DNA of 64,000 bases from Enterobacter quasihormaechei (GTDB lineage Bacteria > Pseudomonadota > Gammaproteobacteria > Enterobacterales > Enterobacteriaceae): assembly GCF_004331385.1 (NCBI RefSeq), contig NZ_SJON01000003.1, positions 248,001-312,000 on the forward strand, in the 5' to 3' direction. A program made the translations under genes and the position numbers. The notes beneath the pieces were generated by a model. The model was given only the letters and a program-made list of their open reading frames with translations. It was not told the DNA's origin and ran no database searches. Every line of letters begins with the position of its first letter. Positions within the stretch are counted from its first letter, which is position 1. This document shows, one piece after another, positions 50,762 through 61,198 of this stretch.

Positions 50762-51853
50762 ATGAAAGTTAAAGTACTGTCCCTCCTGGTACCAGCTCTG
50801 CTGGTGGCAGGCGCAGCAAATGCGGCTGAAATTTATAACAAAGACGGCAACAAATTAGATCTGTACGGTAAAGTGGATGGCCTGCACTATTTCTCCGATG
50901 ACGACGGTGCAGACGGCGACCAGACCTACATGCGTCTGGGCTTCAAAGGCGAAACTCAGGTTAACGATCAGCTGACCGGTTACGGCCAGTGGGAATACCA
51001 GATCCAGGGCAACTCTGGCGAGAACGAAAACAACTCATGGACGCGTGTAGCGTTCGCTGGTCTGAAATTCGCTGATGCGGGTTCATTCGACTACGGTCGT
51101 AACTACGGCGTTGTTTACGATGTCACTTCCTGGACCGACGTTCTGCCGGAATTCGGCGGCGACACCTACGGTTCTGACAACTTCATGCAGCAGCGCGGTA
51201 ACGGCTTCGCGACCTACCGTAACCAGGACTTCTTCGGTCTGGTTGATGGTCTGAACTTTGCGTTACAGTACCAGGGTAAAAACGGCAGCCCAAGCGGTGA
51301 AGGCCAGACCAATAACGGTCGTGACGCGCTGCGTCAGAACGGTGACGGCTACGGCGGCTCTCTGACCTACGATCTGGGCGAAGGCTTCGCACTCGGTACG
51401 GCTGTCACCAGCTCTAAACGTACTGATGACCAGAACGCGCCAAACTACTTCGGTAACGGCGATCGTGCTGAGACCTACACCGGCGGTCTGAAATACGACG
51501 CGAACAACATCTACCTGGCTGCACAGTATTCTCAGACCTACAACGCGACCCGCGTTGGCGATCAGGGCTGGGCTAACAAAGCACAGAACTTCGAAGTGGT
51601 TGCTCAGTATCAGTTCGACTTCGGTCTGCGTCCATCCGTGGCTTACCTGCAATCTAAAGGTAAGGACATCGAAGGCTATGGCGATCAGGATATCCTGAAG
51701 TATGTTGACGTGGGCGCGACTTACTACTTCAACAAAAACATGTCCACCTACGTTGATTACAAAATCAACCTGCTGGATGAAAACGACTTCACTCGCCGCA
51801 CCAGTATCAGCACCGACGATATCGTAGCGCTGGGTCTGGTTTACCAGTTCTAA
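50762..51853 (+). CDS. ompC: Outer-membrane porin OmpC
   Basis: This 363-residue trimeric 16-strand porin has a 21-residue signal peptide (cleavage after AANA) and a C-terminal phenylalanine that targets the assembly machinery. The PEFGGD constriction loop 3 motif is present. It allows diffusion of small polar solutes and many antibiotics. Its place beside micF and the OmpR array identifies it as OmpC rather than another porin. A long conserved leader (about 100 bases) precedes the ATG and contains a GAGG ribosome-binding site. Confidence 0.97.
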   Translation: MKVKVLSLLVPALLVAGAANAAEIYNKDGNKLDLYGKVDGLHYFSDDDGADGDQTYMRLGFKGETQVNDQLTGYGQWEYQIQGNSGENENNSWTRVAFAGLKFADAGSFDYGRNYGVVYDVTSWTDVLPEFGGDTYGSDNFMQQRGNGFATYRNQDFFGLVDGLNFALQYQGKNGSPSGEGQTNNGRDALRQNGDGYGGSLTYDLGEGFALGTAVTSSKRTDDQNAPNYFGNGDRAETYTGGLKYDANNIYLAAQYSQTYNATRVGDQGWANKAQNFEVVAQYQFDFGLRPSVAYLQSKGKDIEGYGDQDILKYVDVGATYYFNKNMSTYVDYKINLLDENDFTRRTSISTDDIVALGLVYQF

Positions 51854-51870
51854 TTGCTCATACTGCAACA

Positions 51871-51894
51871 AAGGGGCCATCAGGCCCCTTTTTT
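51871..51894 (+). terminator. ompC intrinsic terminator
   Basis: AAGGGGCC-ATCA-GGCCCCTT followed by T residues forms an 8-bp stem, 17 bases after the ompC stop. Confidence 0.92.
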
Positions 51895-51967
51895 CATGCT
51901 TTTTTAGGGTCTTACAAATACGCTGTTTTAGTGTACTCTTGCCGCCCTGGCATGAGGATAATAACCA

Positions 51968-53023
51968 ATGGAAATGACTTTTTTGCGCGCCAGCTTTCTG
52001 GCGACTGTTTTACTCCTGACCGCGTGTGACTCTTCTACGCAGCCCGCAAAAATCGAGGCGCCAGCCGCGACGGTGCTGGAAGGGAAAACCATGGGGACCT
52101 TCTGGCGCGTCAGCGTGATGGATATTGATAAATCCCGCGCTGAAGAATTACGCGGAAAAATTCAGGCGCAGCTGGATGCCGACGATCAGCTGCTCTCGAC
52201 GTATAAAAATGACTCAGCGCTGATGCGTTTCAATCGCTCCAGCAGCACCTCGCTGTGGCCGGTGAGCGAAGCGATGGCCGATATCGTCACGGAATCTATG
52301 CGCGTAGGCTACAAAACCAACGGCGCAATGGATGTGACCGTGGGGCCGCTGGTCAATCTGTGGGGATTTGGCCCTGACAAACAGCCGGTGGCTACCCCCG
52401 ATCAGGCCGCCATCGACGACGCCCGCGCCCGTACAGGGTTACAGCATCTGTCGGTGATCGGCCAGTACGGTCAGCAATACCTGCAAAAGGATATTCCCGA
52501 TCTGTTTGTGGATCTCTCTACGGTAGGCGAGGGGTATGCGGCGGACCATCTTGCGGCCCTGATGGCGCAGGAAGGCATTCCCCGTTACCTGGTTTCCGTA
52601 GGGGGCGCGCTCGTCAGCCGGGGCATGAACGCCAGCGGCAGGCCGTGGCGGGTGGCTATTCAGAAACCAACCGACCAGCAGAACGCGGTGCAGGCGATTG
52701 TCGACATCAACGGGCACGGTATCAGCACCTCCGGCAGCTACCGCAACTATTACGAACTGGACGGCAAACGTATTTCGCACGTTATCGATCCGCAAACCGG
52801 ACGCCCCATCACCCACAATCTGGTGTCCGTTACGGTGATAGCCCCAACCGCGCTGGAAGCGGACGCCTGGGATACCGGACTGATGGTGCTCGGCACGGAG
52901 AAAGCCAAAGAGGTGGTGCGCCAGGAAGGGCTGGCCGTCTATATGATCACCAAAGAGGCTGACGGGTTTAAAACCTGGAGTTCACCGCAGTTCAACAGCT
53001 TCCTGGTAAGCGAGAAAAATTAA
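51968..53023 (+). CDS. apbE: FAD:protein FMN transferase ApbE (lipoprotein)
   Basis: This 351-residue enzyme attaches FMN to threonine of flavoproteins such as Rnf/Nqr subunits in the periplasm. The lipoprotein signal has the LLTAC lipobox with Cys20. Typical ApbE segments are GKTMGTFWRV, VGPLVNLWGFGP, VDLSTVGEGYAAD and GSYRNYYELDGKRISHVIDP. It sits between ompC and ada, as in E. coli. Confidence 0.95.
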   Translation: MEMTFLRASFLATVLLLTACDSSTQPAKIEAPAATVLEGKTMGTFWRVSVMDIDKSRAEELRGKIQAQLDADDQLLSTYKNDSALMRFNRSSSTSLWPVSEAMADIVTESMRVGYKTNGAMDVTVGPLVNLWGFGPDKQPVATPDQAAIDDARARTGLQHLSVIGQYGQQYLQKDIPDLFVDLSTVGEGYAADHLAALMAQEGIPRYLVSVGGALVSRGMNASGRPWRVAIQKPTDQQNAVQAIVDINGHGISTSGSYRNYYELDGKRISHVIDPQTGRPITHNLVSVTVIAPTALEADAWDTGLMVLGTEKAKEVVRQEGLAVYMITKEADGFKTWSSPQFNSFLVSEKN

Positions 53024-53095
53024 AAAGCAAGGTTGCGGGTTTTTGTTCGGTGGCGTTCAGGCAGGCTAAGCGTATGCTTGTAAGAGGAGCCGATG

Positions 53096-54154
53096 ATGAA
53101 AAACACAACCTATCTCACTGATGAGGATCGCTGGCAGGCCGTTCTGGCCCGCGATCCTCATGCGGATAACCAGTTTGTTTTTGCCGTGCAGACGACCGGC
53201 ATTTATTGCCGCCCGTCCTGCCGCGCCCGCCACGCGCTGCGTAAAAATGTCTGCTTCTATCCTGATGCTCACCAGGCAGGGCTGGCGGGCTACCGTCCCT
53301 GTAAACGCTGTTTGCCGGACCAGGACGATCCTATGGCGCAGAAAAAGGCCCGTATTGCGCTGGCCTGCCGGCTGCTTGAGCAGGATGCCGCGCTGAACCT
53401 TGACGCGCTGGCGCAGCAGGTTGCCATGAGCCCGTTCCATTTCCACCGCTTGTTTAAATCCGTTACCGGCATGACGCCGAAAGCCTGGCAGCAGGCCGCG
53501 CGCGAACAACGCCTGCGCAGCACGCTTGCGCAGGGCGGTAAAATCACCGATGCCGTTCTGGCCGCCGGGTTCCCGGACAGCAGCAGCTACTACCGTAAAG
53601 CCGATGGCGCGCTGGGCATGACGGCCAGACAGTACCGCAACGGGGATGCCGCGGTTCGCTATGCCATCAGCGACTGCTCGCTGGGCCGCTGTCTGGTGGG
53701 GGAAAGCGAGCGCGGGATCTGCGCGATACTGCTGGGGGATGACGACGCCGCGCTGACGGCCGAGCTGCTTTCACTGTTTCCGCTTGCCGTCCGTGAACCG
53801 ATGGAAGGTGCGTTTGCCGGGCGGATCCGTCAGGTGATTGCCTCTGTCGACAGCCGCGCAATGCCCCTGACGCTGCCGCTGGATATCCGCGGTACCGCCT
53901 TCCAGCAGCAGGTCTGGCAGGCGCTACGGGCTATCCCCTGCGGTGAAACGGCAAGCTATCAGCAGGTGGCGAAGGCCATTGGCAAACCCAACGCCGTGCG
54001 CGCCGTGGCGGGGGCCTGCGGGGCCAATAAACTGGCGATTGTGATCCCCTGTCACCGCGTGGTGCGTAACGACGGTGCGCTCTCGGGCTATCGCTGGGGG
54101 GCAGCGCGTAAGGTACTATTATTAAAACGTGAGGCGAATAAACAGGAGGGATAA
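53096..54154 (+). CDS. ada: Ada: methyl-phosphotriester sensor, transcription activator and O6-alkylguanine-DNA methyltransferase
   Basis: This 352-residue protein has an N-terminal zinc domain with Cys38, Cys42, Cys69 and Cys72 (Cys38 accepts the methyl signal), an AraC-type helix-turn-helix (about 85-180) and a C-terminal methyltransferase with Cys319 in IPCHRVV. Methylated Ada activates ada-alkB. The second ATG (53096) is chosen over 53093 because AAGAGGAG lies six bases before it and it restores E. coli numbering. An Ada-box-like AAAGCAA lies at 53024-53030 but differs from the E. coli AAAGCGCA. Confidence 0.96.
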   Translation: MKNTTYLTDEDRWQAVLARDPHADNQFVFAVQTTGIYCRPSCRARHALRKNVCFYPDAHQAGLAGYRPCKRCLPDQDDPMAQKKARIALACRLLEQDAALNLDALAQQVAMSPFHFHRLFKSVTGMTPKAWQQAAREQRLRSTLAQGGKITDAVLAAGFPDSSSYYRKADGALGMTARQYRNGDAAVRYAISDCSLGRCLVGESERGICAILLGDDDAALTAELLSLFPLAVREPMEGAFAGRIRQVIASVDSRAMPLTLPLDIRGTAFQQQVWQALRAIPCGETASYQQVAKAIGKPNAVRAVAGACGANKLAIVIPCHRVVRNDGALSGYRWGAARKVLLLKREANKQEG

Positions 54155-54804
54155 TGCTCGATCTTTTTGCGGAGGCTGAACCCTGGCAGGAGCCGCTCGC
54201 GCCGGGGGCGACGATCCTGAGACGCTTCGCGCTTTCCCGCGCGGCGGCGCTGTTCGACGGTATTGATGCCGTCACCGCCCGTTCGCCGTTTCGCCATATG
54301 GTCACGCCGGGCGGGTATACCATGTCCGTGGCGATGACCAACTGCGGCGAACTGGGATGGGCGACGAATGCGCGGGGCTATTTATATGCGCCGAACGATC
54401 CGCTGACGGGGCAGCCGTGGCCGCCAATGCCGGAGGCGTTTCAGGCGCTGTGCCATGATGCCGCCGTCGCGGCCGGCTATCCTGATTTTCGACCCGACGC
54501 CTGCCTCATCAACCGCTATGCCGTCGGGGCAAAACTCTCCCTGCATCAGGATAAGGACGAGCCGGATCTGCGCGCGCCGATTGTCTCGGTATCCCTTGGG
54601 CTGCCCGCTATCTTTCAGTTTGGCGGGCTGCGGCGCAACGACCCGCTAAAACGGCTGATGCTGGAGCATGGGGATGTGGTGGTCTGGGGCGGTGAGTCAC
54701 GGCTTTTTTACCATGGTATTCAGCCGCTTAAAAATGGCGAACACCCGGTGGCGGGGGCGTTTCGCTACAACCTTACGTTCCGGCAGGCAGCGTACAGAGA
54801 ATAA
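54154..54804 (+). CDS. alkB: DNA oxidative demethylase AlkB
   Basis: This 216-residue Fe(II)/2-oxoglutarate dioxygenase removes 1-methyladenine and 3-methylcytosine from DNA. The iron ligands His131, Asp133 (HQDKDE) and His187 and the 2-oxoglutarate-binding Arg204 and Arg210 are all at the E. coli positions. The start shares a base with the ada stop (TAATG), so the two genes are one operon. Confidence 0.98.
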   Translation: MLDLFAEAEPWQEPLAPGATILRRFALSRAAALFDGIDAVTARSPFRHMVTPGGYTMSVAMTNCGELGWATNARGYLYAPNDPLTGQPWPPMPEAFQALCHDAAVAAGYPDFRPDACLINRYAVGAKLSLHQDKDEPDLRAPIVSVSLGLPAIFQFGGLRRNDPLKRLMLEHGDVVVWGGESRLFYHGIQPLKNGEHPVAGAFRYNLTFRQAAYRE

Positions 54805-54880
54805 AAATAAGAATTATTCTTGATGTGTGTGAAAGGCAGTTTACACTGCTGGCTGATTTTTCTTGTCCGGATTGCTCTGC

Positions 54881-56524
54881 ATGCAACTACTTCTTCTTGT
54901 CTGGCGGCAGTACCGCTGGCCTTTCATCGCGGTAATGGCGCTAAGCCTTGCCAGCGCGGCGCTGGGGATTGGCCTGATTGCCTTCATTAACGTGCGTTTG
55001 ATCGAAATGGTCGACACGTCACTCTCCGTCCTGCCGGAATTTCTGGGATTACTGCTGCTGCTGATGGCGGTCACGCTCGGATCGCAGCTGGCGCTGACCG
55101 CACTCGGCCACCATTTCGTTTTCCGTCTACGCAGTGAGTTCATCAAACGTATTCTCGACACCCAGGTTGAGCGCATCGAACAGCTGGGAAGCGCCTCTCT
55201 GCTGGCGGGGCTGACCAGCGACGTGCGCGCCATTACCATCGCGTTTGTACGTCTGCCGGAGCTGGTGCAGGGGATCATCCTGACCTTTGGCTCGGCGGCC
55301 TATCTCGCCTGGCTCTCCAGCAAAATGCTGGCCGTGACGGCGCTGTGGATTGCGATCACCATCTGGGGCGGGTTCCTGCTGGTCTCCCGGGTCTATAAGC
55401 ACATGGCGGTGCTGCGCGAAACGGAAGACAAGCTCTATAACGACTACCAGACGGTGCTGGAAGGGCGCAAAGAGCTGACGCTGAACCGCGAGCGCGCCGA
55501 GCACATCTTCAACAACCTCTATATTCCTGACGCGCACGAATATCGTCATCATATTATTCGCGCCGATACGTTCCACCTGAGCGCCGTGAACTGGTCCAAC
55601 ATTATGATGCTTGGCGCCATTGGCCTGGTGTTCTGGATGGCGAATAGCCTGGGGTGGGCGGATACCAACGTGGCGGCCACGTATTCCCTGACGCTGCTGT
55701 TTTTACGCACGCCGCTGCTGTCGGCCGTTGGCGCACTGCCGACGCTGCTGAGCGCTCAGGTCGCCTTTAACAAGCTGAAGAAGTTCGACCTTGCGCCGTT
55801 TAAGGCCGAGTTCCCGCGTCCGCAGGCCTTCCCGAACTGGCAAACGCTTGAGCTGCGTAACGTTACCTTCCGCTATCAGGAGAGCGCGTTCTCCGTGGGG
55901 CCGATAAACCTGACCCTTCACCGTGGCGAGCTGCTGTTCCTCATCGGCGGCAACGGCAGCGGCAAATCCACCCTGGCGATGCTGTTGACGGGGCTCTATC
56001 AGCCGCAGTCGGGTGAAATTTTGCTGGATGGCAACGCGCTGAGCGCGGAGAAACCGGAGGACTACCGCAAGCTCTTCTCGGCGGTATTTACCGACGTCTG
56101 GCTGTTCGATCAGCTGCTGGGTCCGGAAGGGCAGCAGGCCGATCCGGCGCTGGTGGAGAAGTGGCTTGCGCACCTGCAAATGTCACACAAGCTGGAGCTC
56201 CAGGATGGCAAAATCCTCAATCTCAGGCTGTCGAAAGGGCAGAAGAAACGCGTGGCGCTGCTGCTGGCGCTGGCCGAGGAGCGCGACATCATCCTGCTGG
56301 ACGAGTGGGCCGCCGATCAGGACCCGCACTTCCGCCGCGAGTTTTATCAGGTGCTGCTGCCGCTGATGCAGGCGATGGGGAAAACCATCTTTGCCATCAG
56401 CCATGACGATCACTACTTCATTCACGCCGACCGTCTGCTGGAGATGCGTGACGGCAAGCTGAGCGAGCTGACCGGTGACGAGCGCGATGCTGCGTCACGG
56501 GATGCGGTGGCGCGTACGGCCTGA
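54881..56524 (+). CDS. yojI: ABC exporter YojI (fused permease-ATPase)
   Basis: This 547-residue half-transporter has six membrane segments in residues 1 to about 300 and an ATPase domain after about 330. The Walker A is GGNGSGKST, the signature region LSKGQKKR replaces the common LSGGQ, and the Walker B is [12 protein letters not shown]. The E. coli protein is known to export microcin J25 with TolC and belongs to the cyclic-peptide exporter class. The ATG at 54881 ([13 protein letters not shown]) matches E. coli; an upstream start six codons earlier is rejected. Confidence 0.95.
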   Translation: MQLLLLVWRQYRWPFIAVMALSLASAALGIGLIAFINVRLIEMVDTSLSVLPEFLGLLLLLMAVTLGSQLALTALGHHFVFRLRSEFIKRILDTQVERIEQLGSASLLAGLTSDVRAITIAFVRLPELVQGIILTFGSAAYLAWLSSKMLAVTALWIAITIWGGFLLVSRVYKHMAVLRETEDKLYNDYQTVLEGRKELTLNRERAEHIFNNLYIPDAHEYRHHIIRADTFHLSAVNWSNIMMLGAIGLVFWMANSLGWADTNVAATYSLTLLFLRTPLLSAVGALPTLLSAQVAFNKLKKFDLAPFKAEFPRPQAFPNWQTLELRNVTFRYQESAFSVGPINLTLHRGELLFLIGGNGSGKSTLAMLLTGLYQPQSGEILLDGNALSAEKPEDYRKLFSAVFTDVWLFDQLLGPEGQQADPALVEKWLAHLQMSHKLELQDGKILNLRLSKGQKKRVALLLALAEERDIILLDEWAADQDPHFRREFYQVLLPLMQAMGKTIFAISHDDHYFIHADRLLEMRDGKLSELTGDERDAASRDAVARTA

Positions 56525-56532
56525 GTGCGATT

Positions 56533-56562
56533 GTGCCGGGTGCGCCCGGCACGTTAATTTTT
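56533..56562 (+). terminator. Probable terminator after yojI
   Basis: A perfect 8-bp stem (GTGCCGGG-TGCG-CCCGGCAC) begins nine bases after the yojI stop and is followed by GTTAATTTTT, a broken T run. It is a likely terminator, though the T tract is not immediate. Confidence 0.6.
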
Positions 56563-56663
56563 CATATATGCCGATTTTTTCTCCATCCCGACACGCCGTT
56601 TATTCTTATTTACATATCCCCGCGCTATGCTTAAAGCCAACCTATTTCATGGATTTATGATTA

Positions 56664-58100
56664 ATGTCGTTATTAAAGAAAAACAGCGCAAGGCAGCGTG
56701 ACCAGGAGCGTGCGCGCCTCATCTGGCTCCTGACGACCGATAAAGCGGTGACGTCAACGTTATTGGGTAAGCTGACCCTGGCTGAGCAATATGATGTCGG
56801 CACGCTGGCCGACGATATTGCTGAGGTAGGTGCGCTGGTAGCACATTTACCGCCCCCGGATCTGGCGGATACGCTGGAGGCGCTGCCTTCCGAGGAGCGC
56901 CACGCCCTGTGGCGGCTGGTGCAGGATCACGAGCGCGGTCAGGTGCTGCTTGAAGCGTCGGAAAACGTCTGGGATGACCTTATCGATGAGATGAGCGACC
57001 GGGACATTCTCGACGCCCTGCAAACGCTGGATATCGACGAGCAGATCTACCTTGTACAGCACCTTCCGCGAAACCTGACCGGTCGCCTGCTGGCTTCTCT
57101 GCCTGCCGAGGAGCGGGCGCGCGTGCGTCAGGTGATGCACTACGAGAAAAACAGCGTCGGCGCAATCATGGAGTTTGGCGTTATCACCGTGCGTCAGGAC
57201 GTCACCCTGGGCACGGTGCAGCGCTACCTTCGTCGGCTCGGCAGCATGCCGGACAACACCGACAAACTGTTTGTCACCTCGCGGGACAAAACCCTGCTCG
57301 GCGAGCTGGAGCTTAAAACGATCCTGCTGAACAGCACCCAGCAGCGGGTCAGTGAGGTGATGGAAACCGAGCCGATGGTGTTCTCGCCGGAAGACGATGC
57401 CGAAAAAGCGGCGCGTACCTTCGAACGTGATGACCTGGTGAGCGCCGCGGTGGTGGATTCCGTGGGCAAACTGATGGGGCGTCTGACCATCGATGAGATC
57501 GTTGATGTGGTCTATGAAGAGACCGATAACGACCTGCGAGCCCTTGGTGGGATCAGTGCCGAAGATGACGTTCACGCCTCCGTCGGCAAGGCCGTCAAAA
57601 CGCGCTGGGCGTGGCTCGCCATCAATTTATGCACCGCGTTTGTGGCCTCCCGCGTCATAGATGGCTTCGAACATACCATTTCCCAACTGGTAGCCCTGGC
57701 TTCTCTGATGCCTATTGTGGCGGGGATCGGGGGGAATACCGGTAACCAGACTATCACCATGATCGTTCGCGCCCTGGCGCTGGAAAATATTCAGCCGGGT
57801 AATTTTTCGTGGCTGATTTTCAGGGAGATGGGCGTTGCGCTGATTAACGGCCTGGTCTGGGGCGGCATCATGGGCGGCATCACCTGGTGGCTGTACGATG
57901 ATATGGCGCTCGGCGGGGTCATGATGCTGGCGATGGTGCTGAACCTGCTGGTGGCGGCGATGATGGGCGTGATTATCCCGCTGACGATGACCCGTCTGGG
58001 GCGCGACCCCGCAGTGGGGTCGAGCGTGATGATCACCGCCATTACCGATACCGGCGGTTTCTTTATTTTTCTTGGACTGGCGACGATTTTTCTTCTGTAG
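56664..58100 (+). CDS. mgtE: Magnesium transporter MgtE family
   Basis: The 478-residue protein has an acidic N-terminal MgtE domain (about residues 30-130), a pair of CBS domains (about 135-265) that sense Mg2+ in the family, and five C-terminal membrane helices starting near 310. The selectivity-filter region ASLMPIVAGIGGNTGNQT is clear. E. coli K-12 lacks this gene here. Its 3' end overlaps the oppositely oriented SulP gene by 38 bases. No magnesium riboswitch is recognised in the 139 bases upstream. Confidence 0.93.
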   Translation: MSLLKKNSARQRDQERARLIWLLTTDKAVTSTLLGKLTLAEQYDVGTLADDIAEVGALVAHLPPPDLADTLEALPSEERHALWRLVQDHERGQVLLEASENVWDDLIDEMSDRDILDALQTLDIDEQIYLVQHLPRNLTGRLLASLPAEERARVRQVMHYEKNSVGAIMEFGVITVRQDVTLGTVQRYLRRLGSMPDNTDKLFVTSRDKTLLGELELKTILLNSTQQRVSEVMETEPMVFSPEDDAEKAARTFERDDLVSAAVVDSVGKLMGRLTIDEIVDVVYEETDNDLRALGGISAEDDVHASVGKAVKTRWAWLAINLCTAFVASRVIDGFEHTISQLVALASLMPIVAGIGGNTGNQTITMIVRALALENIQPGNFSWLIFREMGVALINGLVWGGIMGGITWWLYDDMALGGVMMLAMVLNLLVAAMMGVIIPLTMTRLGRDPAVGSSVMITAITDTGGFFIFLGLATIFLL

Positions 58101-59304
58101 CCAGCGCCTTTTGCTTCAGTCGGGCAGGGAGGATGAACATCATCACAATCCCGCCCAGCACGCCAATCGCCAGGTTACCGGTGGAAACCGTTGCCACAAC
58201 CGTCACCAGCATCACGACGGTTTCCGCCACCGGCGCGTTTTTCAGCGTTCCGGGCTGAACGCTGTGCCAGCTAAAGGTCTTGACGGCCACAATTGCCATA
58301 ATACCCGCCAGTACCGCCATCGGGATTTTAGCCATTACCTCGCTGAGCGCCGTGACCAGTACCAGCAGCACAACGCCTGCCGCAAGGGTGGAGATACGGC
58401 TTCTGCCTTTGCCCATCTCCACGTTAACGATGGTTTGCCCAATCATCGCACAGCCCGCAATGCCGCCGTAGAACCCGGCCATGATATTTCCTACGCCCAG
58501 CCCGATACTCTCGCGGCGCTTGCTTGAAGGGGTCACGGTCAGTTCATCCACCAGCTTAGCCGTCAGTAGCGATTCCAGCAGGCCAACGAAGGCGATACTC
58601 AGCGCGCACGGCCAGATGATGCTCAGCGTCTCCAGGTTAAGCGGCACCAGCAGTTGCGTAAAGCCAGGCAAACCGCCGCTCATGGAGCCTTCATCACCCA
58701 CCGTTGGCAGAATTTGTCCGCTGGTGACGGTAAACAGCGTCAGCACCACAATGGCAATCAGCGGGGAGGGGACGCTTTTGATATAGCGTGGCACCCACAG
58801 CACAATCAGCAGCGTCAGCACGAACAGGCCCACAATCAGCGGGCTTCGGCTCCAGAAATGGGGAACCTGGGCAAAGAAAATCAAAATGCCAAGGGCGTTA
58901 ACAAACCCGGTCATCACCGACTGGGGAATAAAGCGCATCAGCCGCGCCATACCCAGCGCGCCGAACAGGATCTGAATCACGCCCGCCATCACTACCGCAG
59001 GCAGAATGTACTGTACGCCGTGTTGATGAACCATCGGACCAATAACCAGCGCGACGGAGCCCGCCGCCGCCGTCACCATGGCCGGACGCCCGCCAAGCAG
59101 GGAAAGAGCAAAACAGAGCACCACGGAGGCGATAAGGCTCACTTTCGGGTCCACGCCCGCAACCACGGAAAACGAAATCACTTCCGGGATCAGCGCCAGC
59201 GCGGTAATCACGCCGGCCAGGGTTTCGCGCATCAGACGTTGAGGCGAACGTAAAACGGTGGCGACGTGGCCTTCGTGGGGTACAGACGAGTGGGGTAATG
59301 ACAT
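58063..59304 (-). CDS. SulP/SLC26-like anion permease without STAS domain
   Basis: The 413-residue, mostly hydrophobic protein (about 10-12 helices) shows SulP-family segments such as LAGVITALALIPEVISFSVVAG, which includes the conserved proline-rich TM1 region, and GLGVGNIMAGFYGGIAGCAMIGQ. Full-length SulP proteins usually exceed 480 residues because of a C-terminal STAS domain. Here the chain ends in a short charged tail (LKQKALATEEKSSPVQEK), so the STAS domain is absent. Substrate is unknown; sulfate, bicarbonate and dicarboxylates are family options. No gene symbol is justified. Confidence 0.88.
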   Translation of the reverse strand: MSLPHSSVPHEGHVATVLRSPQRLMRETLAGVITALALIPEVISFSVVAGVDPKVSLIASVVLCFALSLLGGRPAMVTAAAGSVALVIGPMVHQHGVQYILPAVVMAGVIQILFGALGMARLMRFIPQSVMTGFVNALGILIFFAQVPHFWSRSPLIVGLFVLTLLIVLWVPRYIKSVPSPLIAIVVLTLFTVTSGQILPTVGDEGSMSGGLPGFTQLLVPLNLETLSIIWPCALSIAFVGLLESLLTAKLVDELTVTPSSKRRESIGLGVGNIMAGFYGGIAGCAMIGQTIVNVEMGKGRSRISTLAAGVVLLVLVTALSEVMAKIPMAVLAGIMAIVAVKTFSWHSVQPGTLKNAPVAETVVMLVTVVATVSTGNLAIGVLGGIVMMFILPARLKQKALATEEKSSPVQEK

Positions 59305-59542
59305 AACAATTCGCTAGTAGGGGCAGGCTTCCGTGCGCGCGATCACAAAGTGCAGCATGATAGCCAGGAAAATCGCCTGGTGCCAGCCTGCCTGTCAAAA
59401 CCCCACAAACAATCCATCATTAAATTTCACAATTACAATAATTTCGTAACCTTTAAACAATATTTAAAAGTTGTTACCGTGCCCCCGCAGCGTGTTTCAC
59501 CTGTAATTTCTACGCATCAAGCACTATTCAACTAAGGCATAA
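59305..59542. promoter_or_regulatory. Divergent region between SulP gene and mqo
   Basis: The 238-base gap is AT-rich in its right half (59400-59500), with TTTAAAC, TATTTAAAAGTTGTTACC and similar stretches. E. coli mqo is known to be repressed by ArcA, and TGTTA/TTAAA-type elements here are compatible with ArcA sites, but none is strong enough to call. No small gene is seen. Confidence 0.35.
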
Positions 59543-59545
59543 ATG

Positions 59546-61195
59546 ATGAAAAAAATGACTGCCGTGCTCTTTTCACTGGCCGTGGGGCTGAACGCCGTCT
59601 CGCTGGCGGCGAAAGCTGACGCACCAAAAGAGCAGGAAACGGATGTCCTTTTAATTGGTGGCGGCATCATGAGCGCTACGCTGGGCACGTATCTTCAGGA
59701 ATTAGAGCCGAACTGGTCCATGACCATGGTCGAGCGCCTTGATGGCGTGGCGCAGGAAAGCTCTAACGGCTGGAATAACGCCGGGACGGGGCACTCGGCA
59801 CTTATGGAACTGAACTATACGCCGCAGAAAAAGGACGGTTCCATTAGTATCGAGAAGGCGGTAGAGATCAACGAAGCGTTCCAGATCTCACGCCAGTTCT
59901 GGTCTCACCAGGTGAACAGCGGCGTGTTGCACAATCCGCACTCCTTCATCAACACCGTACCGCACATGAGCTTTGTGTGGGGCGATCAAAACGTCAATTT
60001 CCTGCGCGCGCGTTACGCTGCCCTGCAACAGAGCACGCTGTTCCGCGGGATGAAATACTCTGAAGATCACGCTCAAATCAAAGAGTGGGCACCGCTGGTC
60101 ATGGAAGGACGCGATCCAAACCAGAAAGTGGCGGCGACCCGCACTGAAATTGGTACTGACGTTAACTACGGTGAAATCACCCGTCAGCTGGTGGCCTCTC
60201 TGAAGAAAAAAGAGAACTTCAACCTGCAACTCAGCTCCGAAGTGCGTGGTTTCAAGCGCAACGCGGATAACAGCTGGAGCGTGACCGTTGCCGATCTGAA
60301 AAACAACGAAGCCGAGCATGTCATTAAGGCGAAGTTCGTCTTTATCGGTGCGGGCGGTGCGGCGCTGAAACTGTTGCAGGAGTCCGGTATTCCGGAAGCT
60401 GACGACTACGCGGGCTTCCCGGTCGGCGGCCAGTTCCTGGTGTCGGAAAACCCGGAAGTGGTTAACCGTCATCTGGCTAAAGTGTACGGTCAGGCCTCCG
60501 TTGGCGCGCCACCGATGTCCGTTCCCCATATCGACACCCGTATGCTGGACGGTAAGCGCGTGGTGCTGTTCGGGCCGTTCGCTACCTTCTCTACCAAGTT
60601 CCTGAAAAACGGTTCCCTGTGGGATCTGCTGAGCGCGACCACGACGTCGAACGTCAAACCTATGATGGACGTTGGGCTGGATAACTTTGATCTGGTGAAA
60701 TACCTGATTAGCCAGGTGATGCTTTCTGATGACGAACGCTTCGAGGCGCTGAAAGAGTACTATCCGCAGGCGAAGAAAGAAGACTGGCGTCTGTGGCAGG
60801 CGGGTCAGCGTGTACAGATCATCAAGCGCGATCCGAAAGAGGGCGGCGTGCTGCGTCTGGGTACCGAAGTGGTGAGCGATAAGGATGGCACCATTGCCGC
60901 GCTGTTGGGGGCATCCCCGGGTGCGTCTACCGCTGCGCCAATCATGCTGCACCTGATGGAAAAAGTGTTTAAGGATAAAGTGTCCAGCCCGGAATGGCAG
61001 GCGAAGCTGAAAACCATTATTCCATCTTACGGTACGAAGCTGAACGGTAACGTTGACGCCACGGAGCAAGAGCTGGAATACACCAGCCGCGTACTGCAAC
61101 TGCAATACGTCAAACCGCAGGCTGCGGATGCGGCGCCAAAGGCGGAGCTGAAGCCACAGGCAGAAAACAAGCCGGTTGCGGATATCGCGCTGTAG
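59546..61195 (+). CDS. mqo: Malate:quinone oxidoreductase Mqo
   Basis: This 549-residue FAD enzyme oxidises malate to oxaloacetate and reduces membrane quinone. The FAD loop [17 protein letters not shown] lies at about residues 34-50, and [21 protein letters not shown] is the family signature. The N-terminus looks like a signal or membrane-association segment ([20 protein letters not shown]). The ATG at 59546 has an eight-base spacing from TAAGG and aligns with E. coli; 59543 is an in-frame ATG one codon earlier. Confidence 0.96.
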   Translation: MKKMTAVLFSLAVGLNAVSLAAKADAPKEQETDVLLIGGGIMSATLGTYLQELEPNWSMTMVERLDGVAQESSNGWNNAGTGHSALMELNYTPQKKDGSISIEKAVEINEAFQISRQFWSHQVNSGVLHNPHSFINTVPHMSFVWGDQNVNFLRARYAALQQSTLFRGMKYSEDHAQIKEWAPLVMEGRDPNQKVAATRTEIGTDVNYGEITRQLVASLKKKENFNLQLSSEVRGFKRNADNSWSVTVADLKNNEAEHVIKAKFVFIGAGGAALKLLQESGIPEADDYAGFPVGGQFLVSENPEVVNRHLAKVYGQASVGAPPMSVPHIDTRMLDGKRVVLFGPFATFSTKFLKNGSLWDLLSATTTSNVKPMMDVGLDNFDLVKYLISQVMLSDDERFEALKEYYPQAKKEDWRLWQAGQRVQIIKRDPKEGGVLRLGTEVVSDKDGTIAALLGASPGASTAAPIMLHLMEKVFKDKVSSPEWQAKLKTIIPSYGTKLNGNVDATEQELEYTSRVLQLQYVKPQAADAAPKAELKPQAENKPVADIAL

Positions 61196-61198
61196 CGT

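Noticed and set aside
56525..56663. Magnesium riboswitch or leader upstream of mgtE
   Set aside because: The gap is only 139 bases, contains the yojI terminator stem, and shows no recognisable M-box or mgtA-type leader structure.
59888..61105. Open frame of 405 codons antisense to mqo
   Set aside because: Its low-complexity, Arg/His/Gln-rich translation mirrors mqo codons; no independent support.
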